NCBI GenBank assembly: GCA_965199235.1
Contig: CBDAQU010000002.1
Coordinates: 2,418,001 to 2,482,000, forward strand
DNA: 64,000 nucleotides
Direction of reading: 5' to 3'
Source of the DNA: BOG-908 sp965199235
GTDB taxonomy: Bacteria > Pseudomonadota > Alphaproteobacteria > Acetobacterales > Acetobacteraceae
The translations under genes were made by a program, and so were the position numbers. Positions 34,631-44,483 of this stretch are shown here, piece by piece. The notes beneath the pieces were generated by a model, which saw only the letters and a program-made list of their open reading frames with translations, ran no database searches and was not told the origin of the DNA. Position 1 is the first letter of the stretch; each line of letters opens with the position of its first letter.

Positions 34631-36187
34631 ATGCAGCTCACCCTCTGGACCTACGAAGGCCCGCCCCATGTGGGGGCGATGCGCGTGGTGACCGCGATGC
34701 AAGGCGTGCACTACGTGCTGCACGCGCCGCAGGGCGACACCTACGCCGACCTGCTGTTCACCATGATCGAGCGCAGGCCTGCCCGCCCGCCGGTCACCTA
34801 CACCACTTTCCAGGCGCGCGACCTCGGCGGCGACACCGCCGAGCTGTTCAAGACCGCCGCGCGCGACGCTTACGACCGTTTCAAGCCGCAGGCCCTGCTG
34901 GTCGGCGCGTCCTGCACGGCCGAGCTGATACAGGACGATCCGGGCGGCTTGGCCCGCGCGCTGAACCTGCCGGTGCCCGTCGTCGCCGTCGAACTTCCCG
35001 CCTACCAGAAAAAAGAAAATTGGGGCGCGGCGGAGACGTTCTACCAGCTCGTCCGCAGCTGCGCCGGCCCGAGCGCGCCGGCACCAGGCACCCAGCGCCC
35101 CGCGCGCGAGCCCGGCGCCCGCCCCACCTGCAACATCCTGGGACCCTGCGCGCTCGGCTTCCGCCACCGCGACGACCTGCGCGAAATCACGATGCTTCTC
35201 GGCCGGCTCGGCATCGGCGTGAACGTGGCCGCCCCGATGAACGCGACGCCGGCCGACCTCGCCCGCCTCGGCGGCGCCGACTTCAACGTCGTCCTCTACC
35301 CGGAAATCGCCGGCCAGGCGGCATCATGGCTGCAGCGGAGTTTCGCCCAGCCCGGCACCAGGATCGTGCCGATCGGCGTCGGCGCCACGCGCGACTTCAT
35401 CGCCGAAGTGGCGAGCCTCGCCGGCGTCGACGCGACCGCAGTGTTGGCCGACGAAGCCTGCAACCTCCCCTGGTACTCGCGCTCGGTCGACTCGACATAC
35501 CTGACCGGCAAGCGCGTCTTCATCTTCGGCGACGCCACCCACGTCGTCGCCGCCGCCCGCATCGCCACCGAGGAGATGGGCTTTTCCGTCGCGGGCCTGG
35601 GCACCTATAGCCGAGAGTTCGCCCGCGACGTGCGCGACGCCGCAAAGCGCTACGGCGTGGACGCCCTGGTCACCGACGATTATTTGGAGGTCGAGGCGCG
35701 CATCGGCGAACTGCGCCCCGAACTGGTGCTCGGCACGCAGATGGAACGCCACATCGCCAAGCGACTCGGCATCGGCTGCGCGGTGATCTCCGCGCCGGTG
35801 CACGTGCAGGATTTCCCGGCGCGCCACTCGCCGCAGATGGGGTTCGAAGGCGCCAACGTCATCTTCGATACCTGGGTGCATCCGCTGATGATGGGCCTGG
35901 AGGAACACCTGATCACGATGTTCCGCGATGATTTCGAGTTTTCCGCCGACTCAGCGCCCTCCCATCTCGGCTCGGCCAAGGCCGCCAGGCTGCCGGCGGA
36001 AATCTTGCAGGCCGCAGACACGGACGCCGCCGGCTGGTCGCCGGACGCCGAAAAGGAACTCGGCAAGATACCGTTCTTCGTGCGCGGCAAGGCCCGGCGC
36101 AACACCGAACGGTTCGCCACCGAGCGCGGCCTGTCCACCATCACGCTCGAAACGCTTTACGACGCAAAGGCGCATTATGCACGTTGA
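34631..36187 (+). CDS. bchB: Light-independent protochlorophyllide reductase, B subunit
   Basis: 518 residues. Asp36 (in HAPQGDTYADL) is the unusual fourth cluster ligand of the NB cluster. NILGPCALGFRHRDDL and the C-terminal region ELGKIPFFVRGKARRN are family-typical, and the extended C-terminal helical domain is present. It partners with BchN as the catalytic component. Its last 11 bases overlap the start of bchH, so translation is coupled. Confidence 0.96.
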   Translation: MQLTLWTYEGPPHVGAMRVVTAMQGVHYVLHAPQGDTYADLLFTMIERRPARPPVTYTTFQARDLGGDTAELFKTAARDAYDRFKPQALLVGASCTAELIQDDPGGLARALNLPVPVVAVELPAYQKKENWGAAETFYQLVRSCAGPSAPAPGTQRPAREPGARPTCNILGPCALGFRHRDDLREITMLLGRLGIGVNVAAPMNATPADLARLGGADFNVVLYPEIAGQAASWLQRSFAQPGTRIVPIGVGATRDFIAEVASLAGVDATAVLADEACNLPWYSRSVDSTYLTGKRVFIFGDATHVVAAARIATEEMGFSVAGLGTYSREFARDVRDAAKRYGVDALVTDDYLEVEARIGELRPELVLGTQMERHIAKRLGIGCAVISAPVHVQDFPARHSPQMGFEGANVIFDTWVHPLMMGLEEHLITMFRDDFEFSADSAPSHLGSAKAARLPAEILQAADTDAAGWSPDAEKELGKIPFFVRGKARRNTERFATERGLSTITLETLYDAKAHYAR

Positions 36188-39100
36188 AGCGATCGTCGTG
36201 GACAAGCCCGCCGCCGTTTCCGGCGAGCCGTTGCGCGTCGTCGTCGTCACCATGGACAGCCATCTTTCCACGGCCATGTCGCGCGCCGAGCGGATCCTGC
36301 GCGCCGAAATGCCCAACCTGACCATCGTCGTGCACGCCGCCGCCGAGTGGGCGTCCGACGCGGAAGCCCTGGCCGCCTGCCACGACGACATCGCCCGCGG
36401 CGACATCGTCGTTGCCACCATGCTGTTCCTGGAGGAGCACGTGCGCGCGGTGCAGCCCGCGCTGCTCGCCAGGCGCGAGCGTTGCGACGCCATGCTGTGC
36501 TTCATGGCCGCCGCCGAGATCACCAGGCTAACCCGCCTCGGCAAATTCGACATGTCGCAGGAAGCGACGGGCGCCCTCGCCATTCTGAAGAAGCTGCGCG
36601 GCAAGCCCGCCGGCGGCAAGACGGGCGCCGAAGCCTCCAGCGGCCAGGCGCAGATGCGCATGCTCAGGCGCCTGCCCAAGCTGATGCGCTTCATCCCCGG
36701 CACCGCCCAGGACGTGCGCGCCTATTTCCTCTCGATGCAATACTGGCTGGCAGGCTCGGAAGAAAACCTGACCAACCTGGTCCGCATGCTGGCAGGGCGT
36801 TACGCGCTGCACGGCCGCGCGCCTCTGTTCGGCCTGAGGAAAATCGAAGCGCCCGTCGAGTATCCCGATGTCGGGCTCTACCACCCGCGCGTGCCGGGCC
36901 GCATCGTCGCCGGGGTCGGCCAGCTTCCTGGTGCCGGCAGCAAGGGCAGTGTCGGCCTGCTGATGCTGCGCTCGTATCTGCTGGCCGGAAACGCCGCGCA
37001 TTACGACGGCGTCATCGACGCGCTGGAGCGGCGCGGCCTGCGCGTGATCCCCGCCTTCGCCAGCGGCCTGGACCAGCGCCCTGCCATCCAGGCCTATTTC
37101 GTCCGCGACGGCGCGGCACAGGTGGACGCAATCGTATCGCTCACCGGATTTTCGCTCGTCGGCGGCCCGGCCTACAACGATCGCGACGCCGCCGAAGCCC
37201 AGCTCGCCGCGCTCGACGTGCCCTACGTCACCGCGCACCCCGTGGAGTTCCAGACGGTCGAATCCTGGCAGTCCGATTCGCGCGGCCTGCTGCCGGTCGA
37301 GACGACCATCATGGTCGCCATCCCCGAACTCGACGGCGGCATCGTGCCGATGATGTTCGGCGGCCGCTGCGGACGGTCGCACAGTGCCGAGAGATGCAAG
37401 GGCTGCGACGGCGTGAGCTGCACGCGCGACATGGTCAGCCACGGGGAGCGCGCCTCCATGCTGGCGGCACGCGTGGCCTCCCTGGTGTCGCTGCGCCGCA
37501 AGGCGCGGGCCGAGCGCCGCATCGCCACCGTGCTGTTCAACTTTCCGCCAAACGCCGGCGCAATCGGCACCGCCGCCTACCTCGCCGTCTTCGCCTCCCT
37601 GTTCAACACGCTGACCGCCCTGAAAACCGCAGGCTACACCGTGGACGTTCCTGACAGCGTGGATTCGCTGCGCAGCGCGATCCTGACCGGCAACGCCGCG
37701 CAATACGGCACCGAAGCCAACGTGGCAGAGCTGATCACGGTCGATCACCACGTGGCTTCGCAGGACTGGCTCGGCCAGATCGAAGGCCAGTGGGGTCCGG
37801 CACCTGGCCGCCAGCTCGCCAACGGTCGAAACATCTTCGTGCTGGGCAAGCATTTCGGCAACGTCTTCGTCGGCCTGCAACCTGGCTTCGGCTACGAGGG
37901 CGATCCGATGCGCCTGCTCTTCGAAGGCAGCTTCGCGCCCACCCATGCCTTCGCCGCCTTCTATCGCTGGATACGCGACGATTTCGGCGCCGACGCTGTG
38001 CTGCATTTCGGCACCCACGGTGCCCTCGAATTTATGCCCGGCAAGCAGGCGGGCCTATCGGCAGAATGCTGGCCGGACCGGCTGATTGCCGACCTGCCGA
38101 ACTTCAACCTCTACGCCTCGAACAATCCGTCCGAGGGCTTGATCGCCAAGCGCCGGGCCGCGGCCACCCTGATCAGCTATCTGACCCCTCCGGTCGCCAG
38201 CGCCGGCCTGTACCGCGGTCTGCTCGACCTCAAGGCGTCGCTCGACCGCTGGCGCCAGATGGAGCCGGAGGCCGACCCGCAGCAGCGCGCCATGCTCGCC
38301 GAGCTGATCCAGGCCCAGGCCTCCGCCGTGGACCTGGCGGACGCGCAGCCATCCTGGGCCGATCCCGGGGACCACATCCATCGCCTGGGCGCCGCCCTGC
38401 TGGAACTCGAATACACGCTGATCCCGGACGGCCTGCACGTGATCGGCGAGCCGCCGCACGCCGAGGCGCGCGCCGCCATGCTGGACGCCGCACAGATCAC
38501 CGAACCTGCCGAGCGCGCCAGGATCGATGCGCTGCTCGCCACCGACCACGAGCTGCCGGCCATCGTCCACGCGCTGGACGCGGGCTACGTGCGCCCGGCG
38601 CCGGGCGGCGACCTGATGCGCACGACGGAGATCCTGCCGACCGGGCGCAACCTGCACGGGTTCGACCCGTTCCGCCTGCCCAGCCTGTTCGCCATGCAGG
38701 ACGGCGCGCGCCAGGCCGCCCGCCTGCTCGCCCGCCACGCCGAAGACGGCAACCCGTATCCCCAGACCATCGCGATGGTGCTGTGGGGAACGGACAATCT
38801 GAAGACCGAGGGCGGCCCGATCGCCCAGGCGCTGTGGCTGATGGGGGCCGCGCCGCGCTTCGACAGCTACGGCCGGCTCGCCGGCGCACGCCTGCTGCCG
38901 CTCGAAGAGCTGGGCCGCCCACGCGTGGACGTGGTGCTGACCCTGTCGGGCATCTTCCGCGACCTGCTGCCGCTGCAGACCAGGCTGCTGGCCGAAGCGG
39001 CGTTTCTCGCCGCGTCGGCCGACGAGCCGCCCGCGCAGAACCACATCCGCCGCCACGCGCTGGCCTTCATCGCCAGCCATGGCGGCTCGATGGAGCAGGC

Positions 39101-39839
39101 CGCCCTGCGCGTGTTCGGCAACGCGGACGGCGCCTATGGCTCGAACGTCAACACTATCGTGGGCAGCGGGGTCTGGAGCGACGAAGACGAACTCGCCGAC
39201 GCCTACGTCAACCGCAAGGGCTTCGCGTACGGCGTCAACGGCCGGCCGCAGAAACAGGCGGCACTGCTCGGCCAGATCCTGGAAGACGTCGACATCACCT
39301 ACCAGAACCTTGATTCGATCGAGCTCGGCGTCACCACCGTCGACCATTATTTCGACACGCTCGGCGGCATCACCCGTGCGGTAAAGCGCGCGCGGGGCGG
39401 GGCGGCGGCCAGCGTCTATATCGGCGACCAGACCCGCGGCGACGGCGCGGTGCGCACGCTGTCCGAACAGGTCATCCTTGAGACGAGGACACGCGCCTTG
39501 AACCCGAAATGGTACGAAGCCCTGCTCAAGCACGGCTACGAGGGCGTGCGCGAGATCGATGCGCACGTCACCAACACGCTGGGCTGGTCGGCCACTACGG
39601 GAGAGGTCTCTCCCTGGGTCTACCAGCAGCTTGCACAGACCTACGTGCTCGACGACGACATGCGCGAGCGCCTGGCGGCGCTGAACCCGACCGCCTCGCT
39701 CAAGATCGCCAACCGGCTGATCGAGGCGACCGAACGCAAATACTGGTCCCCCGACCAGGCGACGCTGGACGCGCTCCGCCGCGCCGGCGAGGACCTAGAA
39801 GACCGCCTCGAAGGCGTTGGCGTGGAGATGGCCGCATGA
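36177..39839 (+). CDS. bchH: Magnesium chelatase, H subunit
   Basis: 1220 residues from ATG 36177, inside the bchB 3' end; the longer frame upstream is bchB read out of frame. Typical segments are NLTNLVRMLAGRYA, the Cys-rich FGGRCGRSHSAERCKGCDG, and the conserved ADAVLHFGTHGALEFMPGKQ and GSNVNTIVGSGVW in the C-terminal half. It binds protoporphyrin IX and inserts magnesium with BchI and BchD, which are not in the window. Its stop overlaps the bchL start by four bases. Confidence 0.96.
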   Translation: MHVEAIVVDKPAAVSGEPLRVVVVTMDSHLSTAMSRAERILRAEMPNLTIVVHAAAEWASDAEALAACHDDIARGDIVVATMLFLEEHVRAVQPALLARRERCDAMLCFMAAAEITRLTRLGKFDMSQEATGALAILKKLRGKPAGGKTGAEASSGQAQMRMLRRLPKLMRFIPGTAQDVRAYFLSMQYWLAGSEENLTNLVRMLAGRYALHGRAPLFGLRKIEAPVEYPDVGLYHPRVPGRIVAGVGQLPGAGSKGSVGLLMLRSYLLAGNAAHYDGVIDALERRGLRVIPAFASGLDQRPAIQAYFVRDGAAQVDAIVSLTGFSLVGGPAYNDRDAAEAQLAALDVPYVTAHPVEFQTVESWQSDSRGLLPVETTIMVAIPELDGGIVPMMFGGRCGRSHSAERCKGCDGVSCTRDMVSHGERASMLAARVASLVSLRRKARAERRIATVLFNFPPNAGAIGTAAYLAVFASLFNTLTALKTAGYTVDVPDSVDSLRSAILTGNAAQYGTEANVAELITVDHHVASQDWLGQIEGQWGPAPGRQLANGRNIFVLGKHFGNVFVGLQPGFGYEGDPMRLLFEGSFAPTHAFAAFYRWIRDDFGADAVLHFGTHGALEFMPGKQAGLSAECWPDRLIADLPNFNLYASNNPSEGLIAKRRAAATLISYLTPPVASAGLYRGLLDLKASLDRWRQMEPEADPQQRAMLAELIQAQASAVDLADAQPSWADPGDHIHRLGAALLELEYTLIPDGLHVIGEPPHAEARAAMLDAAQITEPAERARIDALLATDHELPAIVHALDAGYVRPAPGGDLMRTTEILPTGRNLHGFDPFRLPSLFAMQDGARQAARLLARHAEDGNPYPQTIAMVLWGTDNLKTEGGPIAQALWLMGAAPRFDSYGRLAGARLLPLEELGRPRVDVVLTLSGIFRDLLPLQTRLLAEAAFLAASADEPPAQNHIRRHALAFIASHGGSMEQAALRVFGNADGAYGSNVNTIVGSGVWSDEDELADAYVNRKGFAYGVNGRPQKQAALLGQILEDVDITYQNLDSIELGVTTVDHYFDTLGGITRAVKRARGGAAASVYIGDQTRGDGAVRTLSEQVILETRTRALNPKWYEALLKHGYEGVREIDAHVTNTLGWSATTGEVSPWVYQQLAQTYVLDDDMRERLAALNPTASLKIANRLIEATERKYWSPDQATLDALRRAGEDLEDRLEGVGVEMAA

Positions 39840-40756
39840 GCGAAACCCTGGTTCGTCCGAACAACCTGCTCCGCCCTCGCGAGAGGATGGGGCGCGGCGA
39901 CGGCGACGGCAGCGTGCAGGTCCAGCTCGACCCCGGCGTGAAGATCGGCACCGCAAAGGTGTTCGCGGTCTACGGCAAGGGCGGCATCGGCAAGAGCACC
40001 ACGTCGTCGAACCTGTCCGTGGCCTTCAGCAAGCTCGGCAAGCGCGTGCTGCAGATCGGCTGCGACCCCAAGCACGATTCCACCTTCACCCTCACCAAGC
40101 ACCTGCAGCCGACCGTGATCGACGTGCTGGAGACGGTGAATTTCCACTCCGAAGAACTTCGCGTGGAGGATTTCGTCTTCCAGGGCTATAACGGCGTGAT
40201 GTGCGTCGAAGCCGGCGGCCCGCCGGCCGGCACCGGCTGCGGCGGCTACGTCGTCGGCCAGACCGTCAAGCTCCTCAAGGAGCATCATCTGCTCGAAGAG
40301 ACCGACGTGGTGATCTTCGACGTTCTCGGCGACGTGGTCTGCGGCGGTTTCGCCGCGCCGCTGCAGCATGCCGACCGCGCGCTGATCGTGGCGGCGAACG
40401 ATTTCGACAGCATCTTCGCGATGAACCGCATCGTCGCGGCCATCGGCGCCAAGGCGCGCAACTACAACGTCCGTCTCGGCGGCGTCATCTGCAACCGCTC
40501 GGCCGCCACCGACCAGGTGGACCGCTACAACGCCGCCACCGGCCTCTCCACACTCGCCCACTTCCCAGACCTCGACGTCATCCGCCGCTCGCGCCTGAAG
40601 AAATCCACTTTGTTCGAGATGGACTCTTCTCCGGAACTGGAGACGGTAAAGCTCGAATACCTGCGGCTGGCCGCGCAGCTCTGGGCCGGCACCGTGCCGC
40701 TCGAAGGCACGCCGCTGAAGGACCGGGAGATCTTCGACCTGCTGGGCTACGAGTGA
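39836..40756 (+). CDS. bchL: Light-independent protochlorophyllide reductase iron protein, L subunit
   Basis: 306 residues. The Walker A site GKGGIGKS is at residues 47-54, and the bridging [4Fe-4S] Cys are in AGTGCGGYV and GDVVCGGF. A NifH-like homodimer, it donates ATP-driven electrons to BchNB. The N-terminus has a 30-residue extension with MSETLVRPNNLLRPRERMG. The ATG overlaps the bchH stop, and its own stop overlaps the bchM start. Confidence 0.96.
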   Translation: MSETLVRPNNLLRPRERMGRGDGDGSVQVQLDPGVKIGTAKVFAVYGKGGIGKSTTSSNLSVAFSKLGKRVLQIGCDPKHDSTFTLTKHLQPTVIDVLETVNFHSEELRVEDFVFQGYNGVMCVEAGGPPAGTGCGGYVVGQTVKLLKEHHLLEETDVVIFDVLGDVVCGGFAAPLQHADRALIVAANDFDSIFAMNRIVAAIGAKARNYNVRLGGVICNRSAATDQVDRYNAATGLSTLAHFPDLDVIRRSRLKKSTLFEMDSSPELETVKLEYLRLAAQLWAGTVPLEGTPLKDREIFDLLGYE

Positions 40757-41451
40757 TGAGCACCTACCTCGCCCGCCGCGGCGAACTGGAAACCTATTTC
40801 GACCGCACCGCCGCCGATGCCTGGGCGCGTCTCACCTCGGACGCGCCGGTCAGCGGGATTCGCGCCACCGTGCGCGCCGGTCGCGACCGGATGCGCGCCA
40901 CGCTGCTGGGCTGGCTCCCCGCCGGTTTGCGCGGCGTGAGCATCCTGGACGCCGGCTGCGGCACCGGCGCGCTCGCAGTGGAGGCCGCCCGGCGAGGCGC
41001 CCACGTCACCGCGATCGACCTGTCGGCGACCCTCGTCGCGCTCGCCCGCGAGCGCCTGCCGAGCGACCTTGGCGAGGGCCGCGTCGAGTTCGCGGTCGGC
41101 GACATGACCGACGCCTCGCTCGGCCGCTTCGATTATGCGGTCGCGATGGACTCGCTGATCCACTACCGCGCGCCGGACATGGCGCGCGCCGCGGCCTCGC
41201 TCGCCGCCCGTGCAACGAAGGGCGTGCTGTTCACCGTCGCGCCCCGGACGCCCCTGCTCACGGTCATGCACGCCGCCGGCCGGCTGTTCCCGCGCGCCGA
41301 CCGCGCGCCCGCCATCGAGCCCGTCTCCCCGCATGACATCGCACGCCGTCTGGCCGGCAACGCCGCGCTGTCCGAGTGGCACGTCGCCCGGCAGCACCGC
41401 GTCGCCACCGGCTTCTACATCAGCCACGCCATCGAGCTCTCGCACGCATGA
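40756..41451 (+). CDS. bchM: Magnesium protoporphyrin IX methyltransferase
   Basis: 231 residues. SAM motif I is ILDAGCGTGALAVEAARRGA, followed by the conserved AVAMDSLIHYRAPD; the N-terminus YFDRTAADAWARL is typical of BchM. It methylates the C13 propionate of Mg-protoporphyrin IX, the substrate for the AcsF cyclase encoded further on. The TGATG overlap with bchL and the ATGA overlap with lhaA show tight packing. Confidence 0.95.
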   Translation: MSTYLARRGELETYFDRTAADAWARLTSDAPVSGIRATVRAGRDRMRATLLGWLPAGLRGVSILDAGCGTGALAVEAARRGAHVTAIDLSATLVALARERLPSDLGEGRVEFAVGDMTDASLGRFDYAVAMDSLIHYRAPDMARAAASLAARATKGVLFTVAPRTPLLTVMHAAGRLFPRADRAPAIEPVSPHDIARRLAGNAALSEWHVARQHRVATGFYISHAIELSHA

Positions 41452-42914
41452 GCGTCGCCCTCGCCCCACCGAAACTGCGCCGGCTCAACGCGAAACTCGC
41501 GTCCAGATGGAGCGGCGTCGGCGCCAGTTTCCTCCCCTTTGCGGACGCGGCAACGGCGGACATGCCGCTCTCCCGCCTGCTGCGCCTGTCGCTGTTCCAG
41601 GTCACCGTCGGCATGGCGGCCGTGCTGCTGATCGGCACGCTGAACCGCGTGATGATCGTGGAGCTGGGCGTGCCCGCCTGGCTCGTCGCCGTCATGGTCT
41701 CGCTGCCGCTGGTCGCCGCCCCGTTCCGCGCAGTCATCGGCTTCCGGTCCGACAACCACCGCTCCGTGCTCGGCTGGAAGCGCGTGCCCTATCTCTGGGG
41801 CGGTACCATGCTGCAGTTCGGCGGCCTGGCCATCATGCCCTTCGCGCTGATCCTGCTGTCGGGCGACAGCAACGCGCCGGTCTTCGTTGGCCAGGCGGCC
41901 GCCGCCCTCGCCTTTCTGCTGGTGGGAGCGGGTCTGCACACCACGCAGACCGTGGGCCTGGCATTGGCCACCGACCTGTCGCCGCCGGAGAAACACCCAA
42001 AGGTCGTGGCGCTACTCTGCATGATGCTGCTGCTCGGCATGGTGTTCAGCGCAATCCTGTTCGGCCTGCTGCTCGCGCATTTCTCGGAAGTTCGGCTGAT
42101 CCAGGTGATCCAGGGATCGTCGGTCGCGACCATCGTGCTGAACGCGGTCGCGCTGTGGAAGCAGGAGCCGCGCCGTCCGGCGGAAACCGCGCACGACCGT
42201 GTCCGCCCAAGCTTCCGCCAGTCCTGGGCCGAGTTCGACCACGCCGGCGACGCACGCCGCCGCCTGATCGCGCTCGGTTTCGGCACGGTCGCCTTCAGCA
42301 TGCAGGACATCCTGCTGGAGCCCTATGGCGGCCAGGTCCTGCACCTTCCCGTCGGTGCGACCACGGCCTTCACCGCTCTGCTCGCGGTGGGCGGCCTGGT
42401 GGGCTTCGGCCTGGCCGCGCGCCTGCTGGCAGCCACGCCGGCCCGGCGCGGCACAGACCCCTACCGCCTCGCCTGCAGCGGGGCGGTTGCCGGCCTGTTC
42501 GCCTTCGCCGCGCTCATTTTCGCCGCCCCGCTGCAATCGACCGCGCTGTTCGCCGTCGGCGTCTGCCTGATCGGCTTCGGCGCCGGCCTGTTCGCCCACT
42601 GCACGCTGACGGCGGCGATGGGCATGGCGGGCGCCGGCCAGATCGGCCTGGCGCTGGGCATCTGGGGCGCCGTGCAGGCCTCCGCCGCAGGCCTGGCCGT
42701 CGCCAGCGGCGGTCTGATCCGCGACGGCGTCGCCCTGGCAGCCGGGCGCGGCACGTTCGGCGCCACCCTCGTCGACGCCGCCACCGGCTACGGCGTGGTC
42801 TACACCATCGAGATCGCCCTGCTGTTCGCCACCATCATCGCCGCCGGCCCGCTGGTCCGCAGCCCGTCGCCCGGCCGCGCCGCGCCGCGCCACCCGAGTT
42901 TCGCCGTCACCTGA
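41448..42914 (+). CDS. lhaA: LhaA/PucC family light-harvesting 1 assembly protein
   Basis: 488 residues, about twelve membrane segments. SLFQVTVGMAAVLLIGTLNR followed by VMIVELGVPAWLV and the motif GWKRVPYLWGG identify the LhaA branch. It supports assembly of LH1. It overlaps bchM by four bases and is 21 bases before puhA, the conserved bchM-lhaA-puhA order. It is a paralogue of the pucC-like gene at 28494-29831. Confidence 0.94.
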   Translation: MSVALAPPKLRRLNAKLASRWSGVGASFLPFADAATADMPLSRLLRLSLFQVTVGMAAVLLIGTLNRVMIVELGVPAWLVAVMVSLPLVAAPFRAVIGFRSDNHRSVLGWKRVPYLWGGTMLQFGGLAIMPFALILLSGDSNAPVFVGQAAAALAFLLVGAGLHTTQTVGLALATDLSPPEKHPKVVALLCMMLLLGMVFSAILFGLLLAHFSEVRLIQVIQGSSVATIVLNAVALWKQEPRRPAETAHDRVRPSFRQSWAEFDHAGDARRRLIALGFGTVAFSMQDILLEPYGGQVLHLPVGATTAFTALLAVGGLVGFGLAARLLAATPARRGTDPYRLACSGAVAGLFAFAALIFAAPLQSTALFAVGVCLIGFGAGLFAHCTLTAAMGMAGAGQIGLALGIWGAVQASAAGLAVASGGLIRDGVALAAGRGTFGATLVDAATGYGVVYTIEIALLFATIIAAGPLVRSPSPGRAAPRHPSFAVT

Positions 42915-42935
42915 CGCAATGGAAGACCCCAAGCC

Positions 42936-43715
42936 ATGATCACCGGAACCGCCTCCTTCCTCGCCAACATCGACGTCGCCCAGCTCACCATCTACGCGTT
43001 CTGGCTGTTTTTCGGGGCGCTGGTCTGGTGGCTGCGCCGGGAGGACCACCGCGAGGGCTACCCGCTGGTGGCCGATTATCCGGGGCAGGACGCGCGCGAG
43101 TTCCCGCAGATGCCGCCGGCCAAGCACTTCATCATGGGCGACGGCTCTGCCATCGCTGCGCCGCGCGGCGAAAAGGCGGAGGTGTTCGCCGCCAAGCAGA
43201 TGCTGCCCTGGGCAGGCGCGCCGTTCGAGCCCACCGGCAACCCGATGATCGACGGCATCGGTCCCGCCGCCTACGCCCAGCGCCACGACGCGCCGGAGCT
43301 CGCCTATGATGACGGGCTGCCCAAGATCGTGCCGCTGCGCACGGCGGCGGATTTCTTCATCTCGACAGAGGATCCCGACCCGCGCGGCTACGCCGTCCTC
43401 GGCAATGACGGCGTGCAGGCCGGCACCGTCGTGGACGCCTGGATCGACCGGTCGGAGTACATCGTCCGCTACCTGGAGGTCGAAACCACCGCCGATTTCG
43501 GCGCACGGCGCGTCCTGGTCCCCACGCATTTCGTGACGTTCCGCCCCAAGCAGCGGGTGATCGGCGTCTACGCCCTGCTGGCCGCGCACTTCGCCGACGT
43601 GCCGGGCCTGAAAAACCCCGACTCGGTCACCTCGCTCGAGGAAGACAAGATCGTCGGCTATTTCGGCGGCGGCCTGCTCTACGCCACGCCGAAGCGCATG
43701 GCGCCAGTTCTGTGA
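42936..43715 (+). CDS. puhA: Photosynthetic reaction centre H subunit
   Basis: 259 residues. One N-terminal transmembrane helix (QLTIYAFWLFFGALVWWL) is followed by the basic RREDHREGYPL and the cytoplasmic beta-rich domain (VVDAWIDRSEYIVRYLEV, then VTSLEEDKIVGYFGGG). The H subunit caps L and M on the cytoplasmic side and shapes the proton path to QB. The stop overlaps the GTG start of puhB. Confidence 0.97.
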   Translation: MITGTASFLANIDVAQLTIYAFWLFFGALVWWLRREDHREGYPLVADYPGQDAREFPQMPPAKHFIMGDGSAIAAPRGEKAEVFAAKQMLPWAGAPFEPTGNPMIDGIGPAAYAQRHDAPELAYDDGLPKIVPLRTAADFFISTEDPDPRGYAVLGNDGVQAGTVVDAWIDRSEYIVRYLEVETTADFGARRVLVPTHFVTFRPKQRVIGVYALLAAHFADVPGLKNPDSVTSLEEDKIVGYFGGGLLYATPKRMAPVL

Positions 43716-44440
43716 GGATGGATACATTGAGGTTGGGTGCTGCGAGGATGAGTGCTGTGGGGATGCGAGCGATGCCTGCCAACGACCTGACGCCCCGCGG
43801 CCTGCCCGGCCGCCTGCCCACCGGCGAACGCCTGCTGTGGCAGGGCTCGCCCAGCACGCGCGCGCTGATGCGCCATGCCTTCCACATCCGCGGTGTTGCG
43901 ATCTACTTCGCAGCCATCCTCGCCTGGTGCGCCGCCACGATCCTCGGCCACGGCGCCTCCGGCCACGCGTTGCGCTCGGCCCTGACCCATAGGGCCGAGC
44001 TGGCTGTCGTCCCGGTCCTGCTGATCGCCGTCTATGCCTGGGCCATCCAGCGCAGCACGATCTACAGCATCACCGACCGCCGCGTGGTGATCAGCTTCGG
44101 CATGGCGCTGCCTGTCACCTTCAACATCCCGTTCGCCAAGATCGAGGGCGCCGGCCTGCGCGCCTACGCGGGCGGCTCGGGCGACATCACCCTGCAGCCG
44201 CTCGCCAGCGAGAGAATGTCGTATTTCGTCCTTTGGCCGCATGCACGCCCTTGGCGGATGGCGCGTGCGGAGCCAATGCTGCGCTGTGTGCCCGACGCTG
44301 CTGCCGCTTCCTCGATCCTGGGCGCGGCACTGGCCGAGCACGAGGCGTGCGCGCCGGCCAACGTGGTCGCGCTGAAGCCGGTCCGCATGCGCGCTGCCGG
44401 CGCCACCGGCTTCGGCAGCCACGCCGTGGCCGCAGAGTAG
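43712..44440 (+). CDS. puhB: Photosynthetic complex assembly protein PuhB
   Basis: 242 residues from GTG 43712, overlapping the puhA stop; ATGs at 43718, 43748 and later are possible. The core begins near LTPRGLPGRLPTGERLLWQG and has three hydrophobic segments in the middle plus the conserved YSITDRRVVISFGMALP. The family has a PH-like bPH2 fold and is needed for reaction centre assembly in Rhodobacter capsulatus. The first 25 residues (MRMDTLRLGAARMSAVGMRA) look repetitive and non-conserved. Confidence 0.92.
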   Translation: MRMDTLRLGAARMSAVGMRAMPANDLTPRGLPGRLPTGERLLWQGSPSTRALMRHAFHIRGVAIYFAAILAWCAATILGHGASGHALRSALTHRAELAVVPVLLIAVYAWAIQRSTIYSITDRRVVISFGMALPVTFNIPFAKIEGAGLRAYAGGSGDITLQPLASERMSYFVLWPHARPWRMARAEPMLRCVPDAAAASSILGAALAEHEACAPANVVALKPVRMRAAGATGFGSHAVAAE

Positions 44441-44473
44441 CCGAGACACAGGGCAGAGTAGCCAAGACACAGG
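44432..44473. repeat. 21-bp tandem duplication across the puhB stop and puhC leader
   Basis: Two consecutive units, GCAGAGTAGC(C)(G/A)AGACACAGG, differ at one base. The first contains the puhB stop codon (TAG at 44438-44440). The second runs into the AGGAGAG ribosome-binding site of puhC. Confidence 0.85.
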
Positions 44474-44483
44474 AGAGACGACG

